From Paenibacillus ihuae (GTDB lineage: Bacteria; Bacillota; Bacilli; Paenibacillales; Paenibacillaceae): 64,000 bases of DNA. Within the stretch, counting starts at the first letter, position 1; every line of letters starts with the position of its first letter. The position numbers were made by a program, and so were the translations under genes. The stretch spans positions 238,515 to 302,514 of the forward strand of contig NZ_LN831198.1 of NCBI RefSeq assembly GCF_001368795.1, written 5' to 3'. Shown here in pieces: positions 34,992 through 44,383 of this stretch. A model generated the notes under the pieces. It did not search any database. It saw only the letters and a list, made by a program, of their open reading frames with translations, and was not told the origin of the DNA.

Positions 34992-35762
34992 ATGTCTCTG
35001 GAAGCGGAAGAAATGTCAGTGGTTGATCATCTTACCGAACTGCGCAGACGGATTATCTATGTGCTGATTGTGTTTGTGGCCGGTCTTATCGGCGGACTAT
35101 TCGTCGCCAAACCGATTTATCTGTATCTGATCCATGCCGATCAGGCTGAGGGCTTTGTTCTGCATGCATTTTCCTTCTGGGACGGTATCGGCATGTATAT
35201 GAAGATTGCCATGGCGGTCTCGCTGGCGGTCTCACTGCCGTTCATTGTCTATCAGCTGTGGGCGTTCATCAGCCCCGGGCTGCGGCCTTTGGAGCGTAGT
35301 GCGGCGCTGCGGTATGTGCCCTATGTGTTTGTGCTGTTTATACTGGGAATAGCGTTTGCCTATTACATCGTGTTTCCTATGGCTCTTTCATTCACGATCT
35401 CCATTACCCGCAGCATGGGCCTGGAGGAGACGTACGGGATTGCCGAATATTTCAGCTTCATGTTCAGCCTGTGCATTCCGCTGGCGCTGCTGTTTGAGCT
35501 GCCGCTGATTGTCATGTTCCTGACTAAGCTGAGAATTCTCAATCCGCTGCGCCTGCGCCGGATGCGGCGGTATGCCTATTTCGCGCTTGTCTTTATCGCC
35601 GTGGTAATAACGCCGCCCGATTTCATCTCGGACTTTCTTGTAACCCTTCCGCTGATCGTGCTCTATGAGTTCAGCGTATTTCTCTCAGCCTTTGTCTACC
35701 GCAAGCAGCTGGCGGAGGATGCCGGACGGGAAGCACGTTATGTTAAACAAGAGGAGCTCTGA
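34992..35762 (+). CDS. tatC: Twin-arginine translocase subunit TatC
   Basis: 256 residues with six membrane helices. The cytoplasmic N-terminus SVVDHLTELRRRIIYV and the PFIVYQLWAFISPGLRPLER loop, which bind the twin-arginine signal, are clear; FELPLIVMFL and ITPPDFISD close the pattern. It is the receptor of the Tat pathway and works with the TatA encoded just upstream. GGTGG lies before ATG. Confidence 0.94.
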   Translation: MSLEAEEMSVVDHLTELRRRIIYVLIVFVAGLIGGLFVAKPIYLYLIHADQAEGFVLHAFSFWDGIGMYMKIAMAVSLAVSLPFIVYQLWAFISPGLRPLERSAALRYVPYVFVLFILGIAFAYYIVFPMALSFTISITRSMGLEETYGIAEYFSFMFSLCIPLALLFELPLIVMFLTKLRILNPLRLRRMRRYAYFALVFIAVVITPPDFISDFLVTLPLIVLYEFSVFLSAFVYRKQLAEDAGREARYVKQEEL

Positions 35763-35909
35763 CATTGACCCTCTGGCTTTGAATCTTGAGTTTTGAAGCC
35801 GGGACGGGCATACTTTGCCTTCTGGTGGATAGAATGTAAGAGAGTGTGTGCCGGACAACCGTGCAAACCATATTTTTCCGTAAAACAATGCGATTTTACG
35901 TAAAAGGAC

Positions 35910-35938
35910 TTGAAATCCGTCTTCAAGTTGAGTATCAT
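35910..35938 (+). promoter_or_regulatory. Sigma-A promoter of groESL
   Basis: TTGAAA (35910-35915), 17 bases, TATCAT (35933-35938). The CIRCE element starts 12 bases further on. Confidence 0.8.
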
Positions 35939-35950
35939 AAAAATTGTTGT

Positions 35951-35977
35951 TAGCACTACAGATGGTTGAGTGCTAAC
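35951..35977. promoter_or_regulatory. CIRCE element (HrcA operator)
   Basis: TTAGCACTA, 9 bases, GAGTGCTAA: one mismatch from the consensus TTAGCACTC-N9-GAGTGCTAA. It marks heat-shock control by the HrcA repressor. Confidence 0.93.
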
Positions 35978-36122
35978 GGAGCTGAACAATATGGGATTAG
36001 CCGGCAGAGGCCGCGCCAAGACGATATTTTCACAAGCAGCCGTATGAATCCTTTTTGATTCTCCGGCATCCCAATCTATGTTCTCAATGTAAATAACATA
36101 ATTTCAAAGGAGGCTATTTTTC

Positions 36123-36404
36123 ATGATCAAACCACTAGGTGAACGCGTATTGGTAGAACCAAGCGAGCAACAGGAAACCACTTCTTTCGGTATCGTGCTT
36201 CCGGACTCTTCCAAAGAGAAGCCGCAGGAAGGCAAAATTATTGCAGTCGGCAGCGGAGCTCTTAAAGACGGAGTGCGTGTACCGCTGGAAGTTAAAGAAG
36301 GCGACCGCGTGATCTTCTCGAAATATGCCGGAACCGAAATCAAATACGAAGGCAAAGAATATCTGATTATGAAGGAAAGCGACATTCACGCGATTCTTGA
36401 CTAA
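36123..36404 (+). CDS. groES: Co-chaperonin GroES
   Basis: 93 residues, full length: opening [20 protein letters not shown], mobile loop [16 protein letters not shown], and the late [16 protein letters not shown]. It forms the lid of the GroEL folding chamber. AAAGGAGGC precedes ATG. HrcA control through the CIRCE element is inferred. Confidence 0.97.
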   Translation: MIKPLGERVLVEPSEQQETTSFGIVLPDSSKEKPQEGKIIAVGSGALKDGVRVPLEVKEGDRVIFSKYAGTEIKYEGKEYLIMKESDIHAILD

Positions 36405-36458
36405 GAAGAACGTTTATAAGTTTAGCCGTAACCATACTTAAGCTTCAACGCACGTAAC

Positions 36459-38176
<1,718 letters not shown>

Positions 38177-38177
<1 letters not shown>

Positions 38178-38197
38178 TAAGGGTGACAAACCCTTAT
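38177..38197 (+). terminator. Hairpin directly after groEL
   Basis: ATAAGGGT-GACAA-ACCCTTAT starting at the last base of the stop codon. There is no T-run after it, so it may be a weak terminator or the cut-off remains of one at the prophage junction. Confidence 0.45.
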
Positions 38198-38229
38198 GCA
38201 TCAAGGTTTATCGGGGTGGATATGAGCGC

Positions 38230-38250
38230 TTGCCCATAATTTGCCCATAA
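38230..38250. repeat. Direct repeats near the presumed attachment site
   Basis: TTGCCCATAA occurs twice (38230-38239 and 38241-38250), one helical turn apart, between groEL and the integrase gene. They could be integrase arm sites or part of attL; the right prophage end is outside the window, so the att core cannot be fixed. Confidence 0.4.
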
Positions 38251-38256
38251 AAATAT

Positions 38257-39474
38257 TTATGAGTCGAGGCTTTCCATGAGGTTACTAAACCTCTGGGAGG
38301 CCTCTTTCTTTTTGGGCTTGGTCACATGAGTGTACACATAGCGTGTCGTATCATCGTCTCTGTGTCCGAGACGATCCATAATCTCTTGTAGCTCGGCTCC
38401 AGCTTCTGTCAGTAGGGATACGTGGGTATGCCTCAAACTGTGAGGGGTCAGAGATTCGTTTAATCCTGCAAGTTTTAATAATCTGGCCATCCGATTCTCA
38501 ATTGTTTTGATGTACTCTGGGTAGCCTGCATTTTTCTTTGTTTTGGCAAACACAAAACCCTCATCGTAATATTCTGGATTTTGTGACTTTTGATGTTCTT
38601 GAAGCTGCTTGTACTCTGCGAGCTCTGTCATTAGTTTCTGATCCAGTTCAATGCGTCTTACCGCGCTCTTGGTTTTAGGCGTGAGCAAATGATAGCCGGT
38701 TATTATATTGCTCGGGTTGTAGTAGGTTTTCGTGATGTTTATCGTGTGCTGATCAAAGTTAACATCCCGCCATTTTAAGGCGCATAACTCCCCGGCTCTT
38801 ATACCGCTATATGCCAGAGTCTTAAATATGAGATAGTCCCGATCCAAGCCGTAGTCTCTTGCCGTTTGAATAAATTGTGCTAACTCTTCCTTTTCAAGAT
38901 ATTTGACAACTACTTCTGAGCTCTCCAATTCTTCAACGGTTTTTTGCGTTTTTGGAACCTGGGCGTATTGAGTCGGATCGGTTTTAATCACATCTAGTTC
39001 AACTGCCTTCTTAAATATCATCCTGCCAGTTCGATGGATGCCATCCAGTGTATTGTCTGCAAAGGATTCCTTCAGGCTGATTAGCGCATCCTGATAACGC
39101 TGCTTTGATATGTCGCGCATTCTGAGCTTTGCGAAGTAGGGTGTTAACCTACCTACTTCGTGTTTTCTGACCCGGACAGTGCTGATCTTGACTTTCCCTG
39201 TGCTCTCATAAAGTTTAAGCCATTGCTGTGAGAACTCTTCAAAAGTAATGTTTGATTCTCTTACGTAGGTGCCTTCTTTTATTTGTGTGTATACTTTAGC
39301 CGCAGCTAACTCTGCCTCCTTTTTTGTCTTAAATCCGTGACCTTCTTCATAATCATATTTTCCGGTAACTGGATTTTTGCCGGCGCTAATCCGGAATGAC
39401 CATGTCGCTCCACATGTGCACTTCTTTCGCTCAGAGGGGCAGGTGCACCCTCTTTGTCTAAATGATCCCGGCAT
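38257..39474 (-). CDS. int: Phage tyrosine integrase
   Basis: 405 residues. An N-terminal arm-binding domain carries an unusual Cys pattern (CTCPSERKKCTC at 10-21), a core-binding SAM-like domain follows (about 75-165), then the catalytic domain with Arg226 (YSGIRAGEL), His345-x-x-Arg348 (HSLRHTH), His371 (RLGHRD) and the nucleophile Tyr near 381. It inserts and excises the prophage. It is convergent with groEL. AAAGGAGGG precedes ATG. Confidence 0.95.
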   Translation of the reverse strand: MPGSFRQRGCTCPSERKKCTCGATWSFRISAGKNPVTGKYDYEEGHGFKTKKEAELAAAKVYTQIKEGTYVRESNITFEEFSQQWLKLYESTGKVKISTVRVRKHEVGRLTPYFAKLRMRDISKQRYQDALISLKESFADNTLDGIHRTGRMIFKKAVELDVIKTDPTQYAQVPKTQKTVEELESSEVVVKYLEKEELAQFIQTARDYGLDRDYLIFKTLAYSGIRAGELCALKWRDVNFDQHTINITKTYYNPSNIITGYHLLTPKTKSAVRRIELDQKLMTELAEYKQLQEHQKSQNPEYYDEGFVFAKTKKNAGYPEYIKTIENRMARLLKLAGLNESLTPHSLRHTHVSLLTEAGAELQEIMDRLGHRDDDTTRYVYTHVTKPKKKEASQRFSNLMESLDS

Positions 39475-39552
39475 ACCAATCCCTCCTTTTTCGAAACATA
39501 TGTTCTGTTGATGGGTATATGTAAACAGCCTTCCGACTGGAATTCACGAAGG

Positions 39553-40011
39553 TTAAATGTTAACTTCAACTACACTTAATGGGTCAAAATAAATTATATA
39601 ATTATCGATTGTCGCAAGAATACCAAATCTCTCTTTGTACCGATCAACAGAAGACTGCAGAAAGTTCTCCGTAACATTTAAAAATTCGGCAATCTCATAG
39701 CGTCCTTTAGCCCCTGATTCGTGGGCTTGTACAATAATAGATAATGGAATAATCCTTTGATAGGCCCACTGTCTTGCTCTTAATTCCTGCTTGCGGTTTC
39801 GGATATCAGACTGGTCGAGAATATCTCCCGTCGTCGTCTCATAGTGACCGATTTCTTCCGCAAGGATACAGTGCTTCTCCACATCGGACAGGGACTTGTC
39901 CAGCCAAATGATCTGATCTTTATATAGGCCTTTCAACTTGCCACGTAAGGTTACTTCATATACTTCAATGCCTCTTAAATCCGCATCTCTAAGAAGAATT
40001 TGATAGCTCAA
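39553..40011 (-). CDS. ImmA/IrrE-type metallopeptidase
   Basis: 152 residues with a zinc-peptidase-like motif, HCILAEEIGHYET, near residue 47 (E-x-x-x-H type with the Glu pair). Such proteins cleave the neighbouring phage repressor after DNA damage, as ImmA does for ImmR in ICEBs1. It follows the repressor gene by 7 bases in the same direction. The start is TTG, behind GAGGAG. Confidence 0.85.
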   Translation of the reverse strand: MSYQILLRDADLRGIEVYEVTLRGKLKGLYKDQIIWLDKSLSDVEKHCILAEEIGHYETTTGDILDQSDIRNRKQELRARQWAYQRIIPLSIIVQAHESGAKGRYEIAEFLNVTENFLQSSVDRYKERFGILATIDNYIIYFDPLSVVEVNI

Positions 40012-40018
40012 TCCGGCA

Positions 40019-40702
40019 TCACTCCTCAGTACGAGGTCCTCTCTTCATTCTTACAAATTCCTTGAATCGTTCGATTTCCTCCAGCTCTTCTTCAGTCCAT
40101 TGTTCACCTTCATGGTGGGCAGCAATAGTCTCGATCTGGTCAACAGGGATGGGCGGAGGTGTTTTGCCAAATCTGATGTCAGAGTCAACTTCATTACGTA
40201 GGTTTTTCAAGCTATCCAAAACTTCTTTTGTAAGCTGCCTGTTTAATTCGGCTTTGCAGATCTCAAGGATACTATCGGGGGTACTTCTGAATTCAATTTT
40301 ATACTTTTGATTCAATTTATTTAATTCGGTATCAATACGTAATTGATACTGGGGCAGAAACCTGAAATCTTTGCCCTCATGGAGATATGACATATTTCGA
40401 ATCATTAAATCATGGAGCATCACAGTGTAATCTCTATTATTGTATCGATCGTCAATCAGGTTAAGTGTTTCTCTGGTATTGTCTGAGAATGAATTTGATC
40501 TTTCGCTATCATCTGAGGTAGGAAGGATGCTGTCTAACGGTACAGAGAAATAATCTGCAACCTTTTTGACTTTATCAATTGCGGGAGAGCTTCTGTCCCA
40601 GTTATAGATAGATCCTTTACTAAACCCCATTTCCTTCTCTAACTTTGGAATAGAGATCCCAATGCTATCACACAACGACTTGATATTTTCAACTAAGGTC
40701 AC
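40019..40702 (-). CDS. XRE-family phage repressor (CI/ImmR-like)
   Basis: 227 residues. The N-terminal helix-turn-helix (about 4-60) has the CDSIGISIPKLEKEMGFSKG stretch and the YNW recognition region. The rest is a helical domain of unknown fold without a LexA-type protease motif, which fits inactivation by the ImmA-like protein next door. GTG at 40702 is chosen since GGGAGG lies 8 bases upstream; a TTG at 40723 has no site. Operator-like repeats fill the upstream region. Confidence 0.85.
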   Translation of the reverse strand: MTLVENIKSLCDSIGISIPKLEKEMGFSKGSIYNWDRSSPAIDKVKKVADYFSVPLDSILPTSDDSERSNSFSDNTRETLNLIDDRYNNRDYTVMLHDLMIRNMSYLHEGKDFRFLPQYQLRIDTELNKLNQKYKIEFRSTPDSILEICKAELNRQLTKEVLDSLKNLRNEVDSDIRFGKTPPPIPVDQIETIAAHHEGEQWTEEELEEIERFKEFVRMKRGPRTEE

Positions 40703-40920
40703 TCTAGGTTCCTCCCGAAACAAAATGATTTAACTGAATATTTTCGACTAAACAATTGACGATTCAAAAATATTCAGTTAATATGTATTCAACAGCTTAA
40801 TTAAAGGCAAAAAAGGCAACAAAAAACCTGCGGATTACCATCCGTTATAAAAAATCGTTCCCCAACGACCCTTATTTGGTTTTGCCTTCTTTAATGATAT
40901 TAGAATATTTTCGGTTAGGT
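40683..40920. promoter_or_regulatory. Phage immunity operators and divergent promoter region
   Basis: Four related sites with core GAATATTTTCG or close: about 40683-40698 (GATATTTTCAACTAAGG), 40730-40751, 40767-40781 (reverse strand) and 40897-40918. The second and third share an exact 15-bp inverted repeat, TTAACTGAATATTTT. Consensus about TTAnnnGAAWATTTTCnnnTAA. ATTAAAGGCAAAA and TTTTGCCTTCTTTAAT form a further wide stem (about 40800-40896). No gene is seen. Confidence 0.65.
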
Positions 40921-40971
40921 GTCAACAATTAAGCTGTAAATTTTACAAACATTAGGAGGGAGGTATCCCAA

Positions 40972-41163
40972 ATGTCGTTTTATACCGAGTTTGGAGCTGA
41001 GGCCAGAAAGATCATGTTCCAAAAAAACATAAAGATGAAAGATGTAGCCCAGGAGCTCGGAGTTTCTGTCACATACGTTTCTGAAATATTCAAAGGAACC
41101 CGTCCTGGAGAAAAACAGAAGCCGCGCATTGCTGAAATGCTCGGTTTGGAATGCGAGGTATAG
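40972..41163 (+). CDS. Cro-like XRE-family regulator
   Basis: 63 residues, almost only a helix-turn-helix (MKDVAQELGVSVTYVSEIFK). It is the first rightward gene after the operator region, the usual place of a Cro repressor. AGGAGGGAGG precedes ATG. Confidence 0.82.
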   Translation: MSFYTEFGAEARKIMFQKNIKMKDVAQELGVSVTYVSEIFKGTRPGEKQKPRIAEMLGLECEV

Positions 41164-41165
41164 GG

Positions 41166-41405
41166 ATGTCAGTTACAGGAATACACCTTCCGCCTTATCT
41201 TACGGCTAAGCAGATTTCCGAATTCACCAGCTTGTCAAAACGAAAAGTATACGTCTTGATGAGTACGAATCCAGAAATCGGCGGCATTCCGAGTTTTAAA
41301 GTTGGCCCGAAGTCGGTGTTAGTTGACAAAGATGAATTCATAAAGTGGTGGGAGAAAACCAAACGCGAAGGGCAGACATTCCCGACGAAAGGAGCTAACC
41401 AATGA
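41166..41405 (+). CDS. Helix-turn-helix protein, excisionase-like
   Basis: 79 residues with a winged-helix MerR/Xis-type motif (LTAKQISEFTSLSKRKVYVL) and a basic wing (FIKWWEKTKREG). It could be the excisionase or an early regulator. ATG at 41166 follows GAGG by 7 bases; an ATG at 41151 overlaps the preceding gene. Confidence 0.65.
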   Translation: MSVTGIHLPPYLTAKQISEFTSLSKRKVYVLMSTNPEIGGIPSFKVGPKSVLVDKDEFIKWWEKTKREGQTFPTKGANQ

Positions 41406-41593
41406 AAATCAACATCCAAGCCGAACTGGCCGCTGCTCAGAAACACCTAGAGCGCGCTATCGAGGGCATGCTGCAGCAGCGTGACATCAAGCATGTGACC
41501 GGCTTAGGCCGGGCTAAGCACACGGTGCAGGAAACACTTACTCAGATCCAGCGTGAGGAGGCCGGCCATGTTAGCCACTTCAAAGTCTGTTGA
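41402..41593 (+). CDS. Hypothetical phage protein
   Basis: 63 residues, helical, with alternating Ala/Gln/Glu. I recognise no family. It overlaps the gene before by 4 bases (ATGA), with GAAAGGAG upstream, and the next small gene starts inside it. Confidence 0.6.
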   Translation: MKINIQAELAAAQKHLERAIEGMLQQRDIKHVTGLGRAKHTVQETLTQIQREEAGHVSHFKVC

Positions 41594-41726
41594 GCTCACT
41601 CGGAGACGGTTGGATCTTCGCCGCAGACGGTGGCAAATCCAGAATGGTCTCCTGATCGTCGCAGAGCCAGAAGCAGCTATCTGGTGGCTGGATAAAGAAA
41701 TAGCTGAAATGGAGGCAGGTCAGTGA
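41568..41726 (+). CDS. Small hypothetical phage protein
   Basis: 52 residues, opening MLATSKSVELTRRRLDLRRR and ending in an acidic IAEMEAGQ. The basic N-terminal half may bind nucleic acid. GAGGAGG lies 6 bases before ATG. It overlaps both neighbours, as is common in this early block. Confidence 0.55.
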   Translation: MLATSKSVELTRRRLDLRRRRWQIQNGLLIVAEPEAAIWWLDKEIAEMEAGQ

Positions 41727-41944
41727 GTAAAGTAACCAGTCCGCTTGAAGTCATCGATTATTGCGCTAATCCGAAATGTCAGGCTGAAATCTTTTTTGGT
41801 CAAAGAGTCGTGAAGTTTGGCAAGGATCTCTACTGCGGCAATAACTGTTTGTGTGACGGTATCGGCGCTGTTGTGATCAAAGCAGATGACAACCTTGAAA
41901 GGGGTGATGCCACGTTAAACGAAAAAGACGACCTTCCGGGGTAG
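41723..41944 (+). CDS. Hypothetical phage protein with Cys-rich motif
   Basis: 73 residues. CANPKCQ near residue 14 and CGNNCLC near 39 could form a zinc site. The start is GTG, set by GGAGG 7 bases upstream, and overlaps the previous stop. Function unknown. Confidence 0.6.
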   Translation: MSKVTSPLEVIDYCANPKCQAEIFFGQRVVKFGKDLYCGNNCLCDGIGAVVIKADDNLERGDATLNEKDDLPG

Positions 41945-41980
41945 GAGCCGGTGGCCGTCTGCAATAACACTACATTATGA

Positions 41981-41999
41981 GGTCAGTGTAACACTGACC
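41981..41999. promoter_or_regulatory. 19-bp perfect palindrome upstream of the AbrB-like gene
   Basis: GGTCAGTGT-A-ACACTGACC ends 15 bases before the start codon, just ahead of the GAGAGGAG ribosome site. Operator or translational hairpin. Confidence 0.6.
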
Positions 42000-42014
42000 G
42001 AGAGGAGAAGCAAG

Positions 42015-42269
42015 ATGAAATCAACAGGAATTGTTCGTCAATTGGATGGTCTTGGCCGTGTTGTCATCCCTATGGAGCTGCGCCGTACGATGAATATCGC
42101 GGAAGGTGATGGGCTGGAGATCTTTGTAGATGGCGAGAAGATCATTTTGCGGAAGTATGCACCAGGATGCACACTCTGCGGAAACCTGGAAGAAATCAAG
42201 TACCTGTCAGGCAAGCCGATCTGCAGTACCTGTGTTGCAAGTATTGTCAAGCTGCAAGGTAATCAGTAA
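42015..42269 (+). CDS. AbrB/SpoVT-type DNA-binding protein
   Basis: 84 residues. The N-terminal swapped-hairpin AbrB domain (STGIVRQLDGLGRVVIPMEL) is followed by a short zinc-like C-terminal part with CTLCGN and CSTC. AbrB proteins bind DNA broadly as transition-state type regulators; phage copies may act on host or early phage genes. Confidence 0.88.
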   Translation: MKSTGIVRQLDGLGRVVIPMELRRTMNIAEGDGLEIFVDGEKIILRKYAPGCTLCGNLEEIKYLSGKPICSTCVASIVKLQGNQ

Positions 42270-42508
42270 TGCTGGCCATTCATCCGGTTCATCGTCGTAT
42301 GGCGGAGTTGACTACTATTTCCAGATCCAGACCGCTCAAGGTTGCCGAACAGTTGGAGCTGTTCCAATGCCTAAACGTCAACGCCAAGATCGTCAGTGAG
42401 CTCGACAAGCTTAAGCAGCTCGCTTTCATGGCTCACGAAATGGGCGATATGGAATGGCAGATGGATTTATGCGCGAGGATTGAAGAGCTCGAAGCTCGGA
42501 TGGTTTGA
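42269..42508 (+). CDS. Conserved phage hypothetical protein (DUF7667-like)
   Basis: 79 residues, helical. It opens MLAIHPVHRRMAELTTISRS and ends LCARIEELEARMV, a layout I recall from many Paenibacillus phages without known function. It overlaps the AbrB-like gene by one base. Confidence 0.65.
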   Translation: MLAIHPVHRRMAELTTISRSRPLKVAEQLELFQCLNVNAKIVSELDKLKQLAFMAHEMGDMEWQMDLCARIEELEARMV

Positions 42509-42510
42509 TC

Positions 42511-42663
42511 ATGCTTGTTAAACTGTCTCAAGTTGTCCGCTGTGAGGTCTGTGGCCACATCGTAAATATCCACTTTATCCGTAACTGGAATGACCGCAAG
42601 GTCTGTACTCATTGTATTACATCCCTATTATCCGAGGAGGATCATCATGCCCGTTCAAATTAA
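42511..42663 (+). CDS. Small zinc-ribbon-like phage protein
   Basis: 50 residues with two CxxC pairs (CEVC near residue 11, CTHC near 32), a probable zinc ribbon. Its end overlaps the start of the next gene by 17 bases. No family recognised. Confidence 0.5.
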   Translation: MLVKLSQVVRCEVCGHIVNIHFIRNWNDRKVCTHCITSLLSEEDHHARSN

Positions 42664-43162
42664 CATCACTGGCGATAACGCCCAGCAAGCCGTCACCGAA
42701 TTGGTTTCATTTCATTCCCTACTTTCTGGTTCCACACCTGTCGAGGTAGTTACTCCTGCCCAGCAATCCCCGTCACAGCCTCAACAATCCAGCACCCCTG
42801 ATTATGGCGGTTTTGGTCAGTCTCCGCAGCAAGGGCAACAGTGGCAGGGACAGCAGGGGGGCGTGCCTGTTCAGCAGGGTTTCGGCCAGCAGCCTCAGGC
42901 TCCACAGCAATATGGCCAACAGCCACAACAGACGTTCGGCCAGACACCGCAGCAGCCTGCAGGCGGATCCGTTCCAACATCCACACCAGGTTATACACTG
43001 GATCAGCTTGGTGTCGCTGCGCAGCCTATCCTGGATGCCGGACGTCAGGGAGAGCTGTTTGCTTGGCTCCAGCAGCACGGCGCACAAGCATTGACCCAGC
43101 TTAACCCGCAGCACTATGGCGAGTTTGCAACGTACTTGCGGTCCCTGGGAGCCAAGATCTAA
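42647..43162 (+). CDS. Phage protein with Gln/Pro/Gly-rich linker
   Basis: 171 residues: a short folded N-terminus (VQINITGDNAQQAVTELV), a low-complexity middle (about 40-110) full of Gln, Pro, Gly and aromatic residues (for example QQYGQQPQQTFGQTPQQ), then a helical C-terminus. ATG at 42647 follows GGAGG. The composition resembles the tail of the ssDNA-binding protein two genes on, so a shared role in replication or recombination complexes is inferred. Family unknown. Confidence 0.7.
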   Translation: MPVQINITGDNAQQAVTELVSFHSLLSGSTPVEVVTPAQQSPSQPQQSSTPDYGGFGQSPQQGQQWQGQQGGVPVQQGFGQQPQAPQQYGQQPQQTFGQTPQQPAGGSVPTSTPGYTLDQLGVAAQPILDAGRQGELFAWLQQHGAQALTQLNPQHYGEFATYLRSLGAKI

Positions 43163-44358
43163 TGGTGGCGGGGGAGATTGCACACGGGGAGCGGGCACAT
43201 GCCCTGCTCTCGGCCAGCGGGGCACACCGCTGGCTGCACTGCCCTCCGAGTGCCCGCCTGGAGTCAACGCTGCCTGATACAGAGAGCGAAGCAGCTAAGC
43301 GCGGGACGCTGGCTCATGAGATCAGCGAGCTGAAGCTGCAAAAAGCCTTCTTTGGGCTAAAGGCTGCAAAGTTCAATTCTGAGCTAAAGAAGAAACAGAA
43401 GCATGAACTGTATGAACCTGTCATTGAAGAGCACACGAATGCTTACCTGGATTACATTCAAAGCCTGGTCCACTCCTTCCCGACACCGCCGCACATTGCT
43501 GTGGAGCGGAAGCTGGATCTGACCGAATACATCCCGGAGGGTTTCGGTACCTCTGACTGCATTGTCATCGGCGCTGGCAGGCTTCACATTATCGACTACA
43601 AGAACGGATCCGGCGTGCCGGTACCTGCAGAGGACAATCCACAGATGAAACTGTACGCCTTGGGAGCTTACAAAGCTTTCGCGATGTGGTTCCCGATTCA
43701 GGAGATCCATATCGCTATCGTGCAACCGAAAGTATGGAATAATCCGTCTGAGTGGTCGCTGCCGGTAGAGGATCTGCTTGCTTGGGGCGAGAGTATCAAG
43801 CCGATTGCACAGCAGGCATTTGCTGGTGAGGGCGCTTATAGTGTCGGCAGCCACTGCGGCTTCTGCCGGGCAAAGGCGACCTGCAGGGCGAGAGTAGAGC
43901 ATTTACTGGAGGCAGGCACGGCGGCACCGAAGAAGCCGCCGCTGATCGGCTGGGACGAAGTGGGCGAGGTACTAAAGAAGGCTGATGGTATCGTCAGCTG
44001 GTACAACGATTTGAAGAAACTCGCTCTGGCCGAAGCGCTGAAGGGCGGAGACGTACCTGGCTGGAAAGTCGTCGAGGGCCGTGGTGGACGCGAGTATGTC
44101 GATCTGGATAAAGCTTTTGCCTATCTCAAAGAGCAGGGCATTGATGATTCCATTTTATTTAAGCGGCAGCCACTGACTTTGCCCCAGCTTGAGGATGCCT
44201 TGACAAAGAAGGTCTATAAAGAGCTGCTGGTGGAACCGGGGCATGTAGTATCCCGGCCAGGCGCTCCCGCGCTCGCGCAAATCGAAGATAAGCGCCCAGC
44301 GTATAACCCACAGGTTAAACCGGAAGACGTGTTCAGCACTGCTCCGGAGCAATCATAA
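43162..44358 (+). CDS. DUF2800 family PD-(D/E)XK nuclease-like protein
   Basis: 398 residues. The core nuclease motif is read as GTSDCIVIG with IIDYKNGSG near residue 145. A Cys near residue 25 (LHCPPSAR) with CGFCRAKATCR near residue 235 forms the four-Cys pattern of iron-sulfur exonucleases of the Cas4/AddB kind. It is probably a phage recombination exonuclease acting with the ssDNA-binding protein next door. It overlaps the previous gene by one base. Confidence 0.82.
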   Translation: MVAGEIAHGERAHALLSASGAHRWLHCPPSARLESTLPDTESEAAKRGTLAHEISELKLQKAFFGLKAAKFNSELKKKQKHELYEPVIEEHTNAYLDYIQSLVHSFPTPPHIAVERKLDLTEYIPEGFGTSDCIVIGAGRLHIIDYKNGSGVPVPAEDNPQMKLYALGAYKAFAMWFPIQEIHIAIVQPKVWNNPSEWSLPVEDLLAWGESIKPIAQQAFAGEGAYSVGSHCGFCRAKATCRARVEHLLEAGTAAPKKPPLIGWDEVGEVLKKADGIVSWYNDLKKLALAEALKGGDVPGWKVVEGRGGREYVDLDKAFAYLKEQGIDDSILFKRQPLTLPQLEDALTKKVYKELLVEPGHVVSRPGAPALAQIEDKRPAYNPQVKPEDVFSTAPEQS

Positions 44359-44383
44359 AACATCGTAGAGGAGAACTGACAAA

